NCBI GenBank assembly: GCA_041398225.1
Contig: JAWKVD010000006.1
Location: 124,001 to 188,000, forward strand
Reading direction: 5' to 3'
Length of the DNA stretch: 64,000 bases
DNA from: JAWKVD01 sp041398225
Lineage (GTDB): Bacteria > Pseudomonadota > Alphaproteobacteria > Caulobacterales > Hyphomonadaceae
Below are positions 45,108-54,656 of this stretch, in pieces. The translations under genes were made by a program, and so were the position numbers. Every line of letters starts with the position of its first letter. Position 1 is the first letter of the stretch. Under the pieces are notes generated by a model, which saw only the letters and a list, made by a program, of their open reading frames with translations, ran no database searches and was not told the origin of the DNA.

Positions 45108-46312
<1,205 letters not shown>

Positions 46313-46313
<1 letters not shown>

Positions 46314-46519
46314 TGGCCCGGGCCGAATTCGAGAAAGGCCTGCCGATCGGCGTCGCCGTGGGGATCGCGCTTGGCGCAGCCCTCGGCGTCGCCCTCGGCA
46401 ACATGGCCTTTTTCGGATGCGGCCTCGCGCTCGGCATGGGTCTCGCGCCGGTATTCGGCAAGGCCCTCGCCGGGAAGAACAATGACGGGACGGGAGACGG
46501 CGCGTCCAGCGACGACTAG
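46313..46519 (+). CDS. Small glycine-rich membrane protein within the beta-oxidation operon
   Basis: The 68-residue product begins MARAEFEKGLPIGVAVGIAL and has two closely spaced hydrophobic segments of glycine-zipper type (GVAVGIALGAALGVALG; GCGLALGMGLAPVFG) with a hydrophilic C-terminal tail. Its ATG shares a base with the thiolase stop and the FadJ-type gene starts 36 bp later, so it is embedded in the operon. I know no family for it. Position and coupling argue that it is real; a role in anchoring the pathway to the membrane would be speculation. Confidence 0.7.
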
Positions 46520-46555
46520 CGCCGCCCCGAAAGGACCCCAGAAGGACCGACAGAC

Positions 46556-48781
46556 ATGGAACTGCAAACTTTCAAATTCGACGTCGACGCCGACGGCATC
46601 GCCCTGGCCACGTTCGACGTGCCGGGCAAGTCGATGAACACGCTGACGGCGGCCGCCATCAACGACCTCGCGGCGATCGCCGAGACGGTCTCGACCGACG
46701 CCAACATCAAGGGCCTGGTCATCACCTCCGGCAAGACCTCGGGCTTCTGCGCCGGCGCCGATCTCGGCGAGCTTGGCGGCGGATCGATGTCCCCCGGCGC
46801 TGGCGGCGACCAGCAGGCGCAGCTCAAGGCCGCCTTCGACCGCGCCTACGAACTCAACCGCGTACTTCGCAAGCTCGAAACCTGCGGCAAGCCCATCGCC
46901 GCCGCGATCAACGGACTGGCGCTCGGCGGCGGTCTCGAAGTCACGCTGGCCTGCCACTACCGCATCGCGGCCGACGACAACCCCAAGCTCCAGCTTGGTC
47001 TGCCCGAGGCCAAGGTCGGCCTGATGCCCGGCGGCGGCGGCACCCAGCGCCTTCCGCGCATCATGGGCGCGCAGGCGGCCGCGCCCTACCTGCTGCAGGG
47101 GCAGAGCATGAAAGTCGCCGACGCCAAGTCCAACGGCGTCGTGCACGATCTCGCGCCCACGGTCGAACTGGTCGACAAGGCCAAGGCCTGGGTGAAAGCC
47201 AACCCCAACGCCAAGGCGCCGTGGGATGAAGGCAAGCTGCGGGTTCCGGGCGGTCTGCCCAACTCGCCGGGCGGCGCGCAGGTCTTCACCATGGGCAACG
47301 CGCTTCTCGCCAAGCAGACCTGGGGCAACTACCCCGCGCAGAAACACATCCTCTCGGCTGTCTACGAAGGCCTTCAGGTCCCGATCGACGCGGGCCTGCG
47401 CATCGAAAGCCGCTACTTCGTCAAGACGCTGATGACGCCCGAGGCGCGCGGCATGATCCGCACGCTCTTCCTGTCCATGCAGGAGCTTAGCAAGGGCGCC
47501 TCGCGTCCGGCGGGCGTGCCCCCTTACGAGGTCAAAAAGGCCGTCGTCGTCGGCGCCGGACTGATGGGCGCGGGCATCGCCTACGTTCAGGCCAAGGCCG
47601 GCATCGAAACCGTCCTCATCGACGTCAGCCAGGAGTCCGCCGACAAGGGCAAGGACTACTCGCGCCGTCTCGTCCAAAAGGACGTCTCGCGCGGCAAGAT
47701 CACCCAGGAGAAGGGCGACGCCCTGCTGGCGCTGATCACGCCCACCACCGACTACTCGATGGTCGACGGCGCCGACTTCGTCGTCGAGGCCGTGTTCGAA
47801 AACCCAGAGATCAAGGCCAAGGTCACAGAGCAGATCGAGGCGCATCTCGGCGAAAACGCCGTCATGGGCACCAACACCTCGACGCTGCCGATCACCGGCC
47901 TCGCCAAGGCGTCGAAGCGTCCCGCCAACTTCATCGGCGTGCACTTCTTCTCGCCGGTCGAGCGCATGGGTCTGGTCGAGCTTATCCGCGGCGCGGAAAC
48001 CAGCGATGAAACGCTGGCCAAGGCGATGGATTACGTCATCCGGATTCGCAAGACGCCGGTCGCCGTGAACGACCATCGCGGCTTCTACACTTCGCGCGTG
48101 TTCGGCACCTATCCCGAAGAAGGCATGAACATGGTGGCCGAAGGCGTCGCGCCGGCCATCGTGGAGAATGTCGGCCGCATGGCCGGCATGCCCATGGGCC
48201 CGCTCGAAGTCTCCGACAGCGTCGGCATCGACACCATGCTCAAGATCGGACGCGAGTCCGCCAAGGCCGCCAACATCTCCTACGAGCAGAACCCGGTCGG
48301 CGATCTGGTGGCGTGGATCGCGGAAAGCGAGGGCCGCGTCGGCCGCAAGGCGGGCAAGGGCTTCTACGTCTACAACGATGCGGGCAAGCCCGATCACATC
48401 TTCCCGGGCATCGCCGAGAAGATCGAACAGAAGATCACCGAATGCCCGCCTGAGCTGAAGGTCGAACTCACCAAGCGCTTCCTCTATCGCCAGTGCGTCG
48501 AGGTCGCGCGTTGCTTCGAAGAGGGCGTCATCACCGATGCGCGCGATGCGGATGTGGGCTCCATCCTGGCCTGGGGCTTCGCGCCGTACTCTGGCGGCGT
48601 TTGCTCCTTCATGGACCTCAAGGTCGGCGTCGCGGAGTTCGTGAAAGAGTGCGATCGCCTGGCGGAATCCTATGGCGAACGCTTCCGTCCCAACGCGTTG
48701 CTGCGCGACATGGCGGCCAAGGGCGAGACCTTCTACGGACGCTTCCCGCCCGCCCAGCAGCAGGAATCGGCTGCGGCCTAA
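46556..48781 (+). CDS. fadJ: Enoyl-CoA hydratase/3-hydroxyacyl-CoA dehydrogenase (FadJ/FadB-type)
   Basis: The 741-residue bifunctional enzyme performs the two middle steps of beta-oxidation. The N-terminal crotonase domain (about 1-200) has the oxyanion segments FCAGADLGEL and GLALGGGLEVTLACH and the acidic EAKVGLMPGGGGTQ. The C-terminal dehydrogenase has the Rossmann motif VVGAGLMGAGIAY (about 327-339) and the catalytic histidine in GVHFFSPVERMGLVE. AAGGAC precedes the ATG. It is the last gene of the cluster; a dense series of palindromes follows the stop. Confidence 0.96.
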   Translation: MELQTFKFDVDADGIALATFDVPGKSMNTLTAAAINDLAAIAETVSTDANIKGLVITSGKTSGFCAGADLGELGGGSMSPGAGGDQQAQLKAAFDRAYELNRVLRKLETCGKPIAAAINGLALGGGLEVTLACHYRIAADDNPKLQLGLPEAKVGLMPGGGGTQRLPRIMGAQAAAPYLLQGQSMKVADAKSNGVVHDLAPTVELVDKAKAWVKANPNAKAPWDEGKLRVPGGLPNSPGGAQVFTMGNALLAKQTWGNYPAQKHILSAVYEGLQVPIDAGLRIESRYFVKTLMTPEARGMIRTLFLSMQELSKGASRPAGVPPYEVKKAVVVGAGLMGAGIAYVQAKAGIETVLIDVSQESADKGKDYSRRLVQKDVSRGKITQEKGDALLALITPTTDYSMVDGADFVVEAVFENPEIKAKVTEQIEAHLGENAVMGTNTSTLPITGLAKASKRPANFIGVHFFSPVERMGLVELIRGAETSDETLAKAMDYVIRIRKTPVAVNDHRGFYTSRVFGTYPEEGMNMVAEGVAPAIVENVGRMAGMPMGPLEVSDSVGIDTMLKIGRESAKAANISYEQNPVGDLVAWIAESEGRVGRKAGKGFYVYNDAGKPDHIFPGIAEKIEQKITECPPELKVELTKRFLYRQCVEVARCFEEGVITDARDADVGSILAWGFAPYSGGVCSFMDLKVGVAEFVKECDRLAESYGERFRPNALLRDMAAKGETFYGRFPPAQQQESAAA

Positions 48782-48795
48782 GAGACGTCTGGTCT

Positions 48796-48838
48796 GGACG
48801 CGTCTGCACAGCAGACGCGTCCCCAGCGAACGCTGGGG
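48796..48838. terminator. Two stacked perfect hairpins after fadJ
   Basis: GGACGCGTCTGC-ACA-GCAGACGCGTCC (12-bp arms, 48796-48822) runs straight into CCCCAGCG-AA-CGCTGGGG (8-bp arms, 48821-48838), sharing two bases. They begin 15 bp after the fadJ stop. No T-run follows, so they may act as an RNA-stabilising 3' structure, a Rho-assisted terminator, or part of a repeat element. Confidence 0.55.
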
Positions 48839-48971
48839 TGAGAAGCGGTTCGCGAAGCGAACGAAACGCATGCGTTTCGAGCGACGAACGGCGCGAGCCC
48901 CCAAGGTATCAGAGCGCGAGGGGCCGGGGACGCGTCTCTGCGAGACGCTCTTTCATCTCGGTCACCCACAC

Positions 48972-49088
48972 CTGTCATCCCGGGCGAGCGTAGCGAGACC
49001 CGGGACCCATTCCTCAACCGGGACGGCCTATCTCAATGGGTCCCGGGTCTCGGCCGGACTTCGTCCGCGGCCTCGCCCGGGATGACAG
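48972..49088. repeat. REP-like nested inverted-repeat element
   Basis: The outer arms CTGTCATCCCGGGCGAG (48972-48988) and their exact complement (49072-49088) are 17 bp each. The inner arms GAGACCCGGGACCCATT (48995-49011) and their exact complement (49035-49051) are also 17 bp. A CGGACTTCGTCCG mini-hairpin lies near 49055. This cruciform layout with CCCGGG cores matches the extragenic palindromes scattered in many alphaproteobacterial genomes. Confidence 0.75.
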
Positions 49089-49751
49089 CCGGTGTGCGGC
49101 TTCGCAACGGTCCAGCAACGACGACGGCGCCTTTCCTCCACCGCCTCTGGCGGGGGAGGTGGATCGCGAGCCCGAAGGGCGAAGCGAGACGGAGGGGGTG
49201 GCGGCAAACTAATCCGACCCACTCATTCTTGCCCCCATATTTCACCTCGCGTCTGGCGCGGGGAGGGTTCGGGAGACGTTCCGGAGTCCATCGAATGTCA
49301 GGCGCCGGCCGGCGTGTGGAGGTCGCCGCCAGTCCGCTCCGGTTTGTCCGACGAGAGATCGAACGAGGAACCGACAGCATCCGGGTTCGCCCCGGAAGGA
49401 CGCGGCTTCAGCCTGCAAACAGGCTCCGGGGTGTCGAAACCGGGGTTCCAGGTCTCGCGGAGAGATCTGCACGCGGGTCCGGGATGCGGAAATGGGTCCA
49501 AATGCTGGACGTGGGCCGTGCGATCTCAGACGATCGAGACGCAACCGGTGTTCCCCAGCCAAACCCGCCAGCCGCACCGGATCTCAAACCGGCCGCGGGG
49601 CGCGTGACGATCGCGTCTTACTCGCTGGTCCTCGCGACCAGCACATCGGCGCGGCCCCACGCGCCCCGGCCTCCCCAACTAGCGGGAGGAGACCGCAGCA
49701 TCCCGGACGGCGCAGGCCGGTCCGGCTGAAGCCGTTGCGCACCGGCCAAAG

Positions 49752-49781
49752 AAAACGCCCCGGCCGCGAACGACCGGGGCG
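49752..49781 (-). terminator. Terminator of the OmpA lipoprotein gene
   Basis: On the minus strand CGCCCCGG (complement of 49774-49781) pairs with CCGGGGCG (complement of 49756-49763) and is followed by TTTTC. It lies about 28 bp after the OmpA-gene stop. Confidence 0.75.
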
Positions 49782-49808
49782 CTTGTCTCTATTGCCGTCC
49801 TGTCGGTC

Positions 49809-50459
49809 CTAGCTGGTGACCGGCGTCAGGATGATCTGAACGCGGCGGTTCACCGACTTGTTCTCCGGCGTGGTGTTCGGAACCAGCGGCTGCGTTTCGC
49901 CGCGACCGGTCGCCGTCATGCGCACCGCCTGCACGCCCTGGGCCTGCAGATAGTCGCGAACCGAATACGCGCGGCGCTCGGAGAGCTGCTGGTTGTACTC
50001 GGCGGCGCCGTCGGAGTCGGCGTGGCCGATAATGTCGACCGCCGTCGACGGATAAGCGACGAGCGTGCGCGAGACGTCGTTCAGCGCGTTGTAGAATTGC
50101 GGCTGAATGGTCGACTGGTTGACCGCGAAGGTCACGTCGGCCGGCATGCGCAGTTCGATCTGGTCGCCGTTCTGGATCACGTCGATGCCGGTACCAGCCG
50201 TGCGTTGACGCAGTTCGGCGGCCTGCTTGTCCATGTAGTTGCCGGCCGCGCTGCCGGCGATCGCGCCAACGGCGGCGCCGATGGCGACGTTGCGGGTGTC
50301 GTTGCCGCCGGCGAGGGCGCCGGCCGCCGCGCCGCCGAGCGCGCCGAGAATGGCGCCGCGGTTGCGGTTCTGGTTCATGGGCTCGCCCGTCACCGGGTCA
50401 TAGGTCTGGCAGGCCGTCACGGCGAGCGCCGCGACCGACAATACGAAGAGGCGTTTCAT
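49809..50459 (-). CDS. OmpA-family lipoprotein (YiaD-like)
   Basis: The 216-residue envelope protein has a lipoprotein signal with lipobox VTAC (Cys17). It then has a glycine-zipper segment (about 35-75, GAILGALGGAAAGALAGG) and a C-terminal OmpA domain with DIIGHADSDGAAEYN (peptidoglycan-binding Asp/Arg site) and LSERRAYSVRDYL. It tethers the outer membrane to peptidoglycan. GGAG lies eight bases before the ATG. A hairpin in its probable 5' leader (50527-50548) and a clear terminator bracket the gene, which appears monocistronic. Confidence 0.94.
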   Translation of the reverse strand: MKRLFVLSVAALAVTACQTYDPVTGEPMNQNRNRGAILGALGGAAAGALAGGNDTRNVAIGAAVGAIAGSAAGNYMDKQAAELRQRTAGTGIDVIQNGDQIELRMPADVTFAVNQSTIQPQFYNALNDVSRTLVAYPSTAVDIIGHADSDGAAEYNQQLSERRAYSVRDYLQAQGVQAVRMTATGRGETQPLVPNTTPENKSVNRRVQIILTPVTS

Positions 50460-50809
50460 TTGTTATCTCCGCTGCATGTAGATATCTGCGGCGATCGCTA
50501 TGCGCCGCAATATGAACCCAACCCGAACAGGTTCGGGGGAGAACCTGTCCAACCGTTATTTGCAAGGTTGAACGCATCCTAGCGCCCGGTGTTCCCCTTG
50601 TAGCCCTGATACTGCAGTGCTTTCCGGAATTTCATCTTCCCCCCTGCGGTCTTCCCGCGCACGGCAGGCGCCGGCCATGGGTTCAGCATGGCATTTGTCG
50701 AGCCCGGCAAATCCGGTCTAAACTGCAGCGCCACTTCAGTGACGCAGCGGCGTCGCGTTGGGTGGGGGAGTTTGCGGGTCCCCGCAAGAGTTCGTGCAGG
50801 TCGACATAC
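50460..50809. other. Intergenic region between the OmpA and COG3650 lipoprotein genes
   Basis: These 350 bp lie between divergent lipoprotein genes. They contain the hairpin ACAGGTTC-N6-GAACCTGT (50527-50548), whose left arm can alternatively fold as CCGAAC-AG-GTTCGG (50523-50536). The rest is GC-rich and featureless to my reading. Promoters for both genes are expected here but I could not place them. Confidence 0.55.
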
Positions 50810-51706
50810 ATGTTCAGTATGGTTCGGAAGGACGGAACGTCTTTGTGCGTTCGGGCGCTCGCCCCTGCGCTGGCGATGCTTGTTGTGCTGTCCGCCTGCG
50901 GCCAGAACGACGCAGCCGACCCGCAGGCCGGCGCCGGTGAGACCCAGGCCGATTCGCTGGATGCGGATGTGCCGCCCGCCGCCGAGGCGACCGAATCGAC
51001 CCGCCCCTCGGTTCTGGCGCGCACCGCGCCCTTGGAGCCGGAAGTTCTCGACACCTCCGCCTGGAGCATTCAGCCGCCGTTCTACGCCGTGGGCGACGAA
51101 CCTTTCTGGCGGCTGGAGATGATCGACGGCTGGTTCGTGTTCCGTCGTTCGGGCCTGCCCGAAATCGAAGCCCCGATCGCCAATCCCGAGAAGGCGGCGG
51201 GCGGCGACCATTTCGACGTGACGCCGCTCGATATCGTCATCACGCCGGGCCGCTGCACCACGCTGGACGGCGAAGCCGGCGTCGCACAGGCCAACGTCAC
51301 CTTCGATGGCGGTTCCTACGAGGGCTGCGTGTTCACCGGCGCGGTCGGCGGCTCGTCCGCGGAAGCCACCGCCGTGATCGACGCCATCCCCGCGATCGAC
51401 AGCTGTCTTGCGCGGCTCGGCGAGCCGGCCGTGGTGACCAGCATCTTCCCGCGCGAGGACAACCGCACCAGCATGGGGCTACGCACCCATGACGGCCGTC
51501 TCTACGAATGCGCCGCCGAGCAGGGCACGGGCGAAATCGCCTTCCTCGATGCGCAGGAGCCCAACAGCGCCAGCTCGTGGCTTGCGACCCGCATGCGCTT
51601 CCTGCGCGCCGGCGTGGAGGGGTTCCCGGATTGCGAGGACATGGAGACCGTGACCTCCGGAGACACGGTTCTTGGCGTGCTCCTCGGCCCGAAATGCAAG
51701 TTCTGA
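50810..51706 (+). CDS. COG3650-like lipoprotein
   Basis: The 298-residue product has a lipoprotein signal with lipobox LSAC (about 29 residues in). A Pro/Ala/Glu-rich linker follows, and then a domain with YAVGDEPFWRLEMIDGWFVF (about 91-110), the hallmark of the COG3650 envelope proteins. Six further cysteines lie in the C-terminal half, suggesting periplasmic disulfides. The start is uncertain: ATG 50810 or ATG 50819 both leave a good signal, while a further upstream start at 50762 would lengthen it unduly. It converges on the hypothetical gene at 51724. Confidence 0.75.
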   Translation: MFSMVRKDGTSLCVRALAPALAMLVVLSACGQNDAADPQAGAGETQADSLDADVPPAAEATESTRPSVLARTAPLEPEVLDTSAWSIQPPFYAVGDEPFWRLEMIDGWFVFRRSGLPEIEAPIANPEKAAGGDHFDVTPLDIVITPGRCTTLDGEAGVAQANVTFDGGSYEGCVFTGAVGGSSAEATAVIDAIPAIDSCLARLGEPAVVTSIFPREDNRTSMGLRTHDGRLYECAAEQGTGEIAFLDAQEPNSASSWLATRMRFLRAGVEGFPDCEDMETVTSGDTVLGVLLGPKCKF

Positions 51707-51723
51707 GGGTCTAGCCGGCGGGG

Positions 51724-52158
51724 CTAGTCGCGCCGGTTCACGTCGAACGAGCGTATCTGCCCGAACCTGGCGGTCGGCTGCGCGGCGACCTCGACCGGGT
51801 GTCTTGGCAGGGACCGGACCTCCGACCACGCGCTGCCGCCGCTTGGCGCCGGGTTCGGGGTGTTTGCGTCCTCCAGCCCGCGCCGGGCCGCCGAGGCGAG
51901 TTCCTGAACGCGGCGAGCGAAGTCGCCGCCGCCCATCGGCCAGCGGGTGGCCTCGAGATCGACCGTGCTGGCGCGTTCGATCTCGCGTCCGTCACGCCGA
52001 AGGATACGTATCTGGGGCGGCGCGCCGCAGACCTCGACGACATAGCCCTCGGTGTCGAACGCCCAGGTGTTCTCCGAGGTCGCCCGCCAGGGAACATCGT
52101 TGCGCTCGCTCATCTCCCAGAGCGTCACCACCAGCTTCTGCGTGGTTTCATGCAACAT
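51724..52158 (-). CDS. Hypothetical cytoplasmic protein
   Basis: I do not recognise a named family. The 144-residue protein starts with a helix (TTQKLVVTLWEMSERNDVPW) followed by a beta-rich stretch (WAFDTEGYVVEVCGAPPQIR) and ends in a Pro/Arg-rich tail. It has no signal or membrane segment. Similar proteins with the YVVEV-GAPP core occur in other alphaproteobacteria to my recollection. It is the last gene of a minus-strand run that includes the methyltransferase and Vsr genes, 52 bp after the latter. Confidence 0.62.
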   Translation of the reverse strand: MLHETTQKLVVTLWEMSERNDVPWRATSENTWAFDTEGYVVEVCGAPPQIRILRRDGREIERASTVDLEATRWPMGGGDFARRVQELASAARRGLEDANTPNPAPSGGSAWSEVRSLPRHPVEVAAQPTARFGQIRSFDVNRRD

Positions 52159-52210
52159 GAAGCGGAACCCGTTGATCCTAAACGGACCATGCGGGCGGGG
52201 CAGGTTCCGG

Positions 52211-52636
52211 TCAAGCGCGCCGGGGGATGCGTCCCACCGACCGGCTCAGGCGTCGGGACAGCTTGTCGGCGTCGCGGGTCTGGCACTCCCAGACGACCAC
52301 GACGCGCCAGCCGAGCTTCTCCAACGCGCGGATCGCGGCGCGGTCGCGTTTGCGGTTGCGAGCGATCTTGGCCAGCCAGTAGTCGCGGTTGGTCTCCGGC
52401 GTGCGGGCCCCGCGCGGGCAGGTATGCCCATGCCAGAAGCACCCATGAACGAACACCACTACGCGTCTGGATGGAAAGACGAGATCGGGGGACCCGGGCA
52501 GATCTGAGCGGTGGAGACGGAAGCGGAGCCCCAGCGCGTGGGCCGCCTTGCGGACTCTCAATTCTGGCGTGGTGTTCCGCGACTGAACCGCGCGCATGAC
52601 GCGCGACCGCGTTTCGGGATCGAAGACGTCCGCCAT
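52211..52636 (-). CDS. vsr: Very short patch repair endonuclease (Vsr)
   Basis: Vsr nicks next to T:G mismatches formed by deamination of 5-methylcytosine. The 141-residue product starts MADVFDPETRSRVMRAVQSR and carries the catalytic region LPGSPDLVFPSRRVVVFVHG and CFWHGHTC (zinc site), then RDYWLAKIARNRKRD. All are typical of Vsr. The ATG at 52636 is used; an upstream in-frame start at 52711 would run into the methyltransferase gene. It follows that gene by 19 bp, forming a Dcm-Vsr pair. Confidence 0.95.
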   Translation of the reverse strand: MADVFDPETRSRVMRAVQSRNTTPELRVRKAAHALGLRFRLHRSDLPGSPDLVFPSRRVVVFVHGCFWHGHTCPRGARTPETNRDYWLAKIARNRKRDRAAIRALEKLGWRVVVVWECQTRDADKLSRRLSRSVGRIPRRA

Positions 52637-52655
52637 GAGCGAGAGATAGCCAGCC

Positions 52656-53816
52656 TCAGGCCGCGGCGTCCACCGGATTACCCGCAGCGCCTTCGCCGCG
52701 CACGCCGGCAAGCGGCGCCAGAAGCGCCTGACCGAGCCATCGAACGGCGGGGACGCAGACGCCGTCGCCCAGCACTTTCAGCGCGGCCGTTTCGCGCGCC
52801 GGCAACACATAGCTCTCCGGGCATCCCATGAGCCGGGCGGCTTCCCGGGAGAGCAGGGGGCGGAAGCGTGTCTTGCCCCGTTCCGAGACGGCCAGAAACT
52901 GGCGGGACGATCCGCCGGCCGGTGTGCGCAGGCAGCCGGCCAAGCCGTCATAGCGGACCTCGGCGCGCTGAACCTTTTCGCCGTTCTCTGTACGAATGCG
53001 CCGGTAGACAGCGCCGACCCGTCGACCGCCGCCGGCCTGGGCGGCTTCCAGTCGCTCGCGATGAAGCGGCGACATCTGCGCGAGCATCCGCGCAGCGCCG
53101 GCGTCGTCGAACCAGACATCGGCGGCGGGAGACGCCTCCACAACCGACAACAGATCGGCATTGCGGCGAGGAAGGGGCGGCGTCTTCCACCAGACCCATG
53201 CCAGACGCGTTTCATGGGGCAGCGCATCCACCGCCGTGCGCAACGTCGGGGGATGGAGAATTGGGTCCGGACCGTCGGCGACCAACGCCTCGGGAATGCG
53301 CCCTAGGTGCGCCACAACGAACAATCGCGGTCGCGACTGCGCCGTGAAGTGATTGGCGTCCAGCACCAGCGCGCCGACGCGATAGCCCGCTTCGCCAAGC
53401 TCTCCCAGCAGCGCCGCGAAATCGCGTCCGCGATGAGACGACATAAGCCCGCATACATTCTCCAGAACCAGCGTCTGAACCGGACGGCCTGCGCTCTTCA
53501 GCCCTTCCATGAGATTCCAGAAGCCCCAAAAGGCTCCGGAGCGCGGCGCGTTCAATCCACGGCGGGCGCCAGCCAGAGACAGATCCTGACAGGGGAAGGA
53601 GGCCCAGGCGAGGTCCGCCTTGGGCAGGTCCTCGGCGCGTAGTTTCCAGATGTCTCCCTCCGCCAGACGAACATCGGGAAAGTTGGCGCGATAGGTCGCG
53701 CACTTCATCGGGTCGATATCGTTGGCGAAAACCGGTTTGAACGTCCCGGACAGCCCGAGACCAGCGAGGCCGCCGCCAGCGAAGAACTCGAGTAGAGCGG
53801 GTTTGGACGCCATCAC
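52656..53816 (-). CDS. DNA (cytosine-5-)-methyltransferase
   Basis: The 386-residue enzyme has the C5-methyltransferase motifs in order: motif I LEFFAGGGLAGLGL (about 8-21), motif IV FPCQDLSLAG with the catalytic Cys (near residue 76), motif VI LENVCGL, motif VIII AQSRPRLFVV, and a variable target-recognition region. Motifs IX/X follow (LAGCLRTPAGGSSRQF; LGDGVCVPAVRWLG). It makes 5-methylcytosine in a sequence it recognises. A Vsr gene follows; no restriction endonuclease gene is visible on either side, so it is either an orphan or its nuclease is unrecognised. Confidence 0.95.
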   Translation of the reverse strand: MMASKPALLEFFAGGGLAGLGLSGTFKPVFANDIDPMKCATYRANFPDVRLAEGDIWKLRAEDLPKADLAWASFPCQDLSLAGARRGLNAPRSGAFWGFWNLMEGLKSAGRPVQTLVLENVCGLMSSHRGRDFAALLGELGEAGYRVGALVLDANHFTAQSRPRLFVVAHLGRIPEALVADGPDPILHPPTLRTAVDALPHETRLAWVWWKTPPLPRRNADLLSVVEASPAADVWFDDAGAARMLAQMSPLHRERLEAAQAGGGRRVGAVYRRIRTENGEKVQRAEVRYDGLAGCLRTPAGGSSRQFLAVSERGKTRFRPLLSREAARLMGCPESYVLPARETAALKVLGDGVCVPAVRWLGQALLAPLAGVRGEGAAGNPVDAAA

Positions 53817-53846
53817 GGCAGATTGCAGCGATTCGGTCGCGGCGGC

Positions 53847-54533
53847 TCAGTGTCGAAGCGCGACATCCTTCCGGATCTCGGCGACCCCTCGAAACATCGG
53901 TTTGACCACATCGTCGCCCTCGGCGGCCATTGACGGCCGCCACGCCTCGACCGTGAGGTCAGGACCAATCAGCAGATAGGTCGGCACGCTGGAAATCATC
54001 AACTCCGCGGCGACCGCGCCGGTGTCGTCAACTGTGGTCTGCCACAGCCCGCCCTGGTCCTGCAGGCCCTGGTCGAGCGACAGATAGACGCCCAGCGCAT
54101 CCGAGCCGCGCTCCGGGCCCGGAGGCACATGCACGCCCTTGAAATCAAGATCGGGGTCCTGGCTGGAAGCGGATGCAACGGCGTTCATGTATCGGGTGTC
54201 GGCGAGGCTGTCGTCGCTCCAAAGCCCCCAGAAGGCCAGAATGGTCCAGTGTCCGCGCAGGCTGTCCGAACTCAGGGCGCCGCCGCCATGCATCGGCAGG
54301 CTGAAGTCGGGAAGGCGCTCGCCCTGAAGAGCGTAGTCCTGGTCGAAGCGCCAGCCCTGCACCTTCTCCGCGGCCTTGACCGAAGCCGCCACGCTGGGCG
54401 CGGGAGCCGCAAGCGTATGCGCCTCGGCGGCGCCGTCCGGCGCCGAGCCGGCCGCATCGCCCGGCGAGGTGTCGCGTTGGCAAGCGCCGAAAGCCAGCGC
54501 CGCCGAAAGAACAATCATCCGTGTGAGCTTCAT
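53847..54533 (-). CDS. Thioredoxin-fold lipoprotein lacking the CxxC redox motif
   Basis: The 228-residue product begins MKLTRMIVLSAALAFGAC, a lipoprotein signal with Cys18. After an Ala/Pro-rich linker comes a TlpA/ResA-like thioredoxin domain (about 74-225): LPDFSLPMHGGG, TILAFWGLWSDDS, and the cis-proline loop ISSVPTYLLIGPD. The active-site WCxxC is replaced by W105-S106-D107-D108-S109, so it cannot do dithiol chemistry. It may be a chaperone or binding protein. The ATG at 54533 places the signal first. It is divergent from the DUF6498-like gene and follows, on the opposite end, the methyltransferase gene by 30 bp. Confidence 0.8.
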   Translation of the reverse strand: MKLTRMIVLSAALAFGACQRDTSPGDAAGSAPDGAAEAHTLAAPAPSVAASVKAAEKVQGWRFDQDYALQGERLPDFSLPMHGGGALSSDSLRGHWTILAFWGLWSDDSLADTRYMNAVASASSQDPDLDFKGVHVPPGPERGSDALGVYLSLDQGLQDQGGLWQTTVDDTGAVAAELMISSVPTYLLIGPDLTVEAWRPSMAAEGDDVVKPMFRGVAEIRKDVALRH

Positions 54534-54656
54534 GGCGGTGAAGTTGGCTGCGAAAGACGGCGCGAAGATGGCGTGCGGAATCGACGCCAAGGCCTTCTCG
54601 ATACGTGACTTTTTGACCTATGAAGCTTGCAGGCGTGAGTCGTGTGGGGAGAATGA

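Larger units (their letters stand above)
48782..49808. other. Palindrome-rich non-coding region
   Basis: These 1027 bp lie between the beta-oxidation operon and the OmpA gene and contain no convincing gene; long open frames here are of the low-complexity, Arg/Pro/Gly-rich kind that GC-rich DNA gives by chance. From left to right it holds two stacked perfect hairpins (48796-48838), a smaller GCGTCTC hairpin (48932-48948), a REP-like nested inverted repeat (48972-49088), and a CCTCCACCGCC/GGCGGGGGAGG region (49137-49165). Featureless GC-rich sequence follows, and then the OmpA terminator (49752-49781). Confidence 0.7.

Noticed and set aside
49033..49729. Several overlapping frames of 100-215 codons in the region after fadJ
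   Set aside because: They run through the REP-like inverted repeat, have no ribosome-binding sites and read as low-complexity Arg/Pro/Gly sequence.
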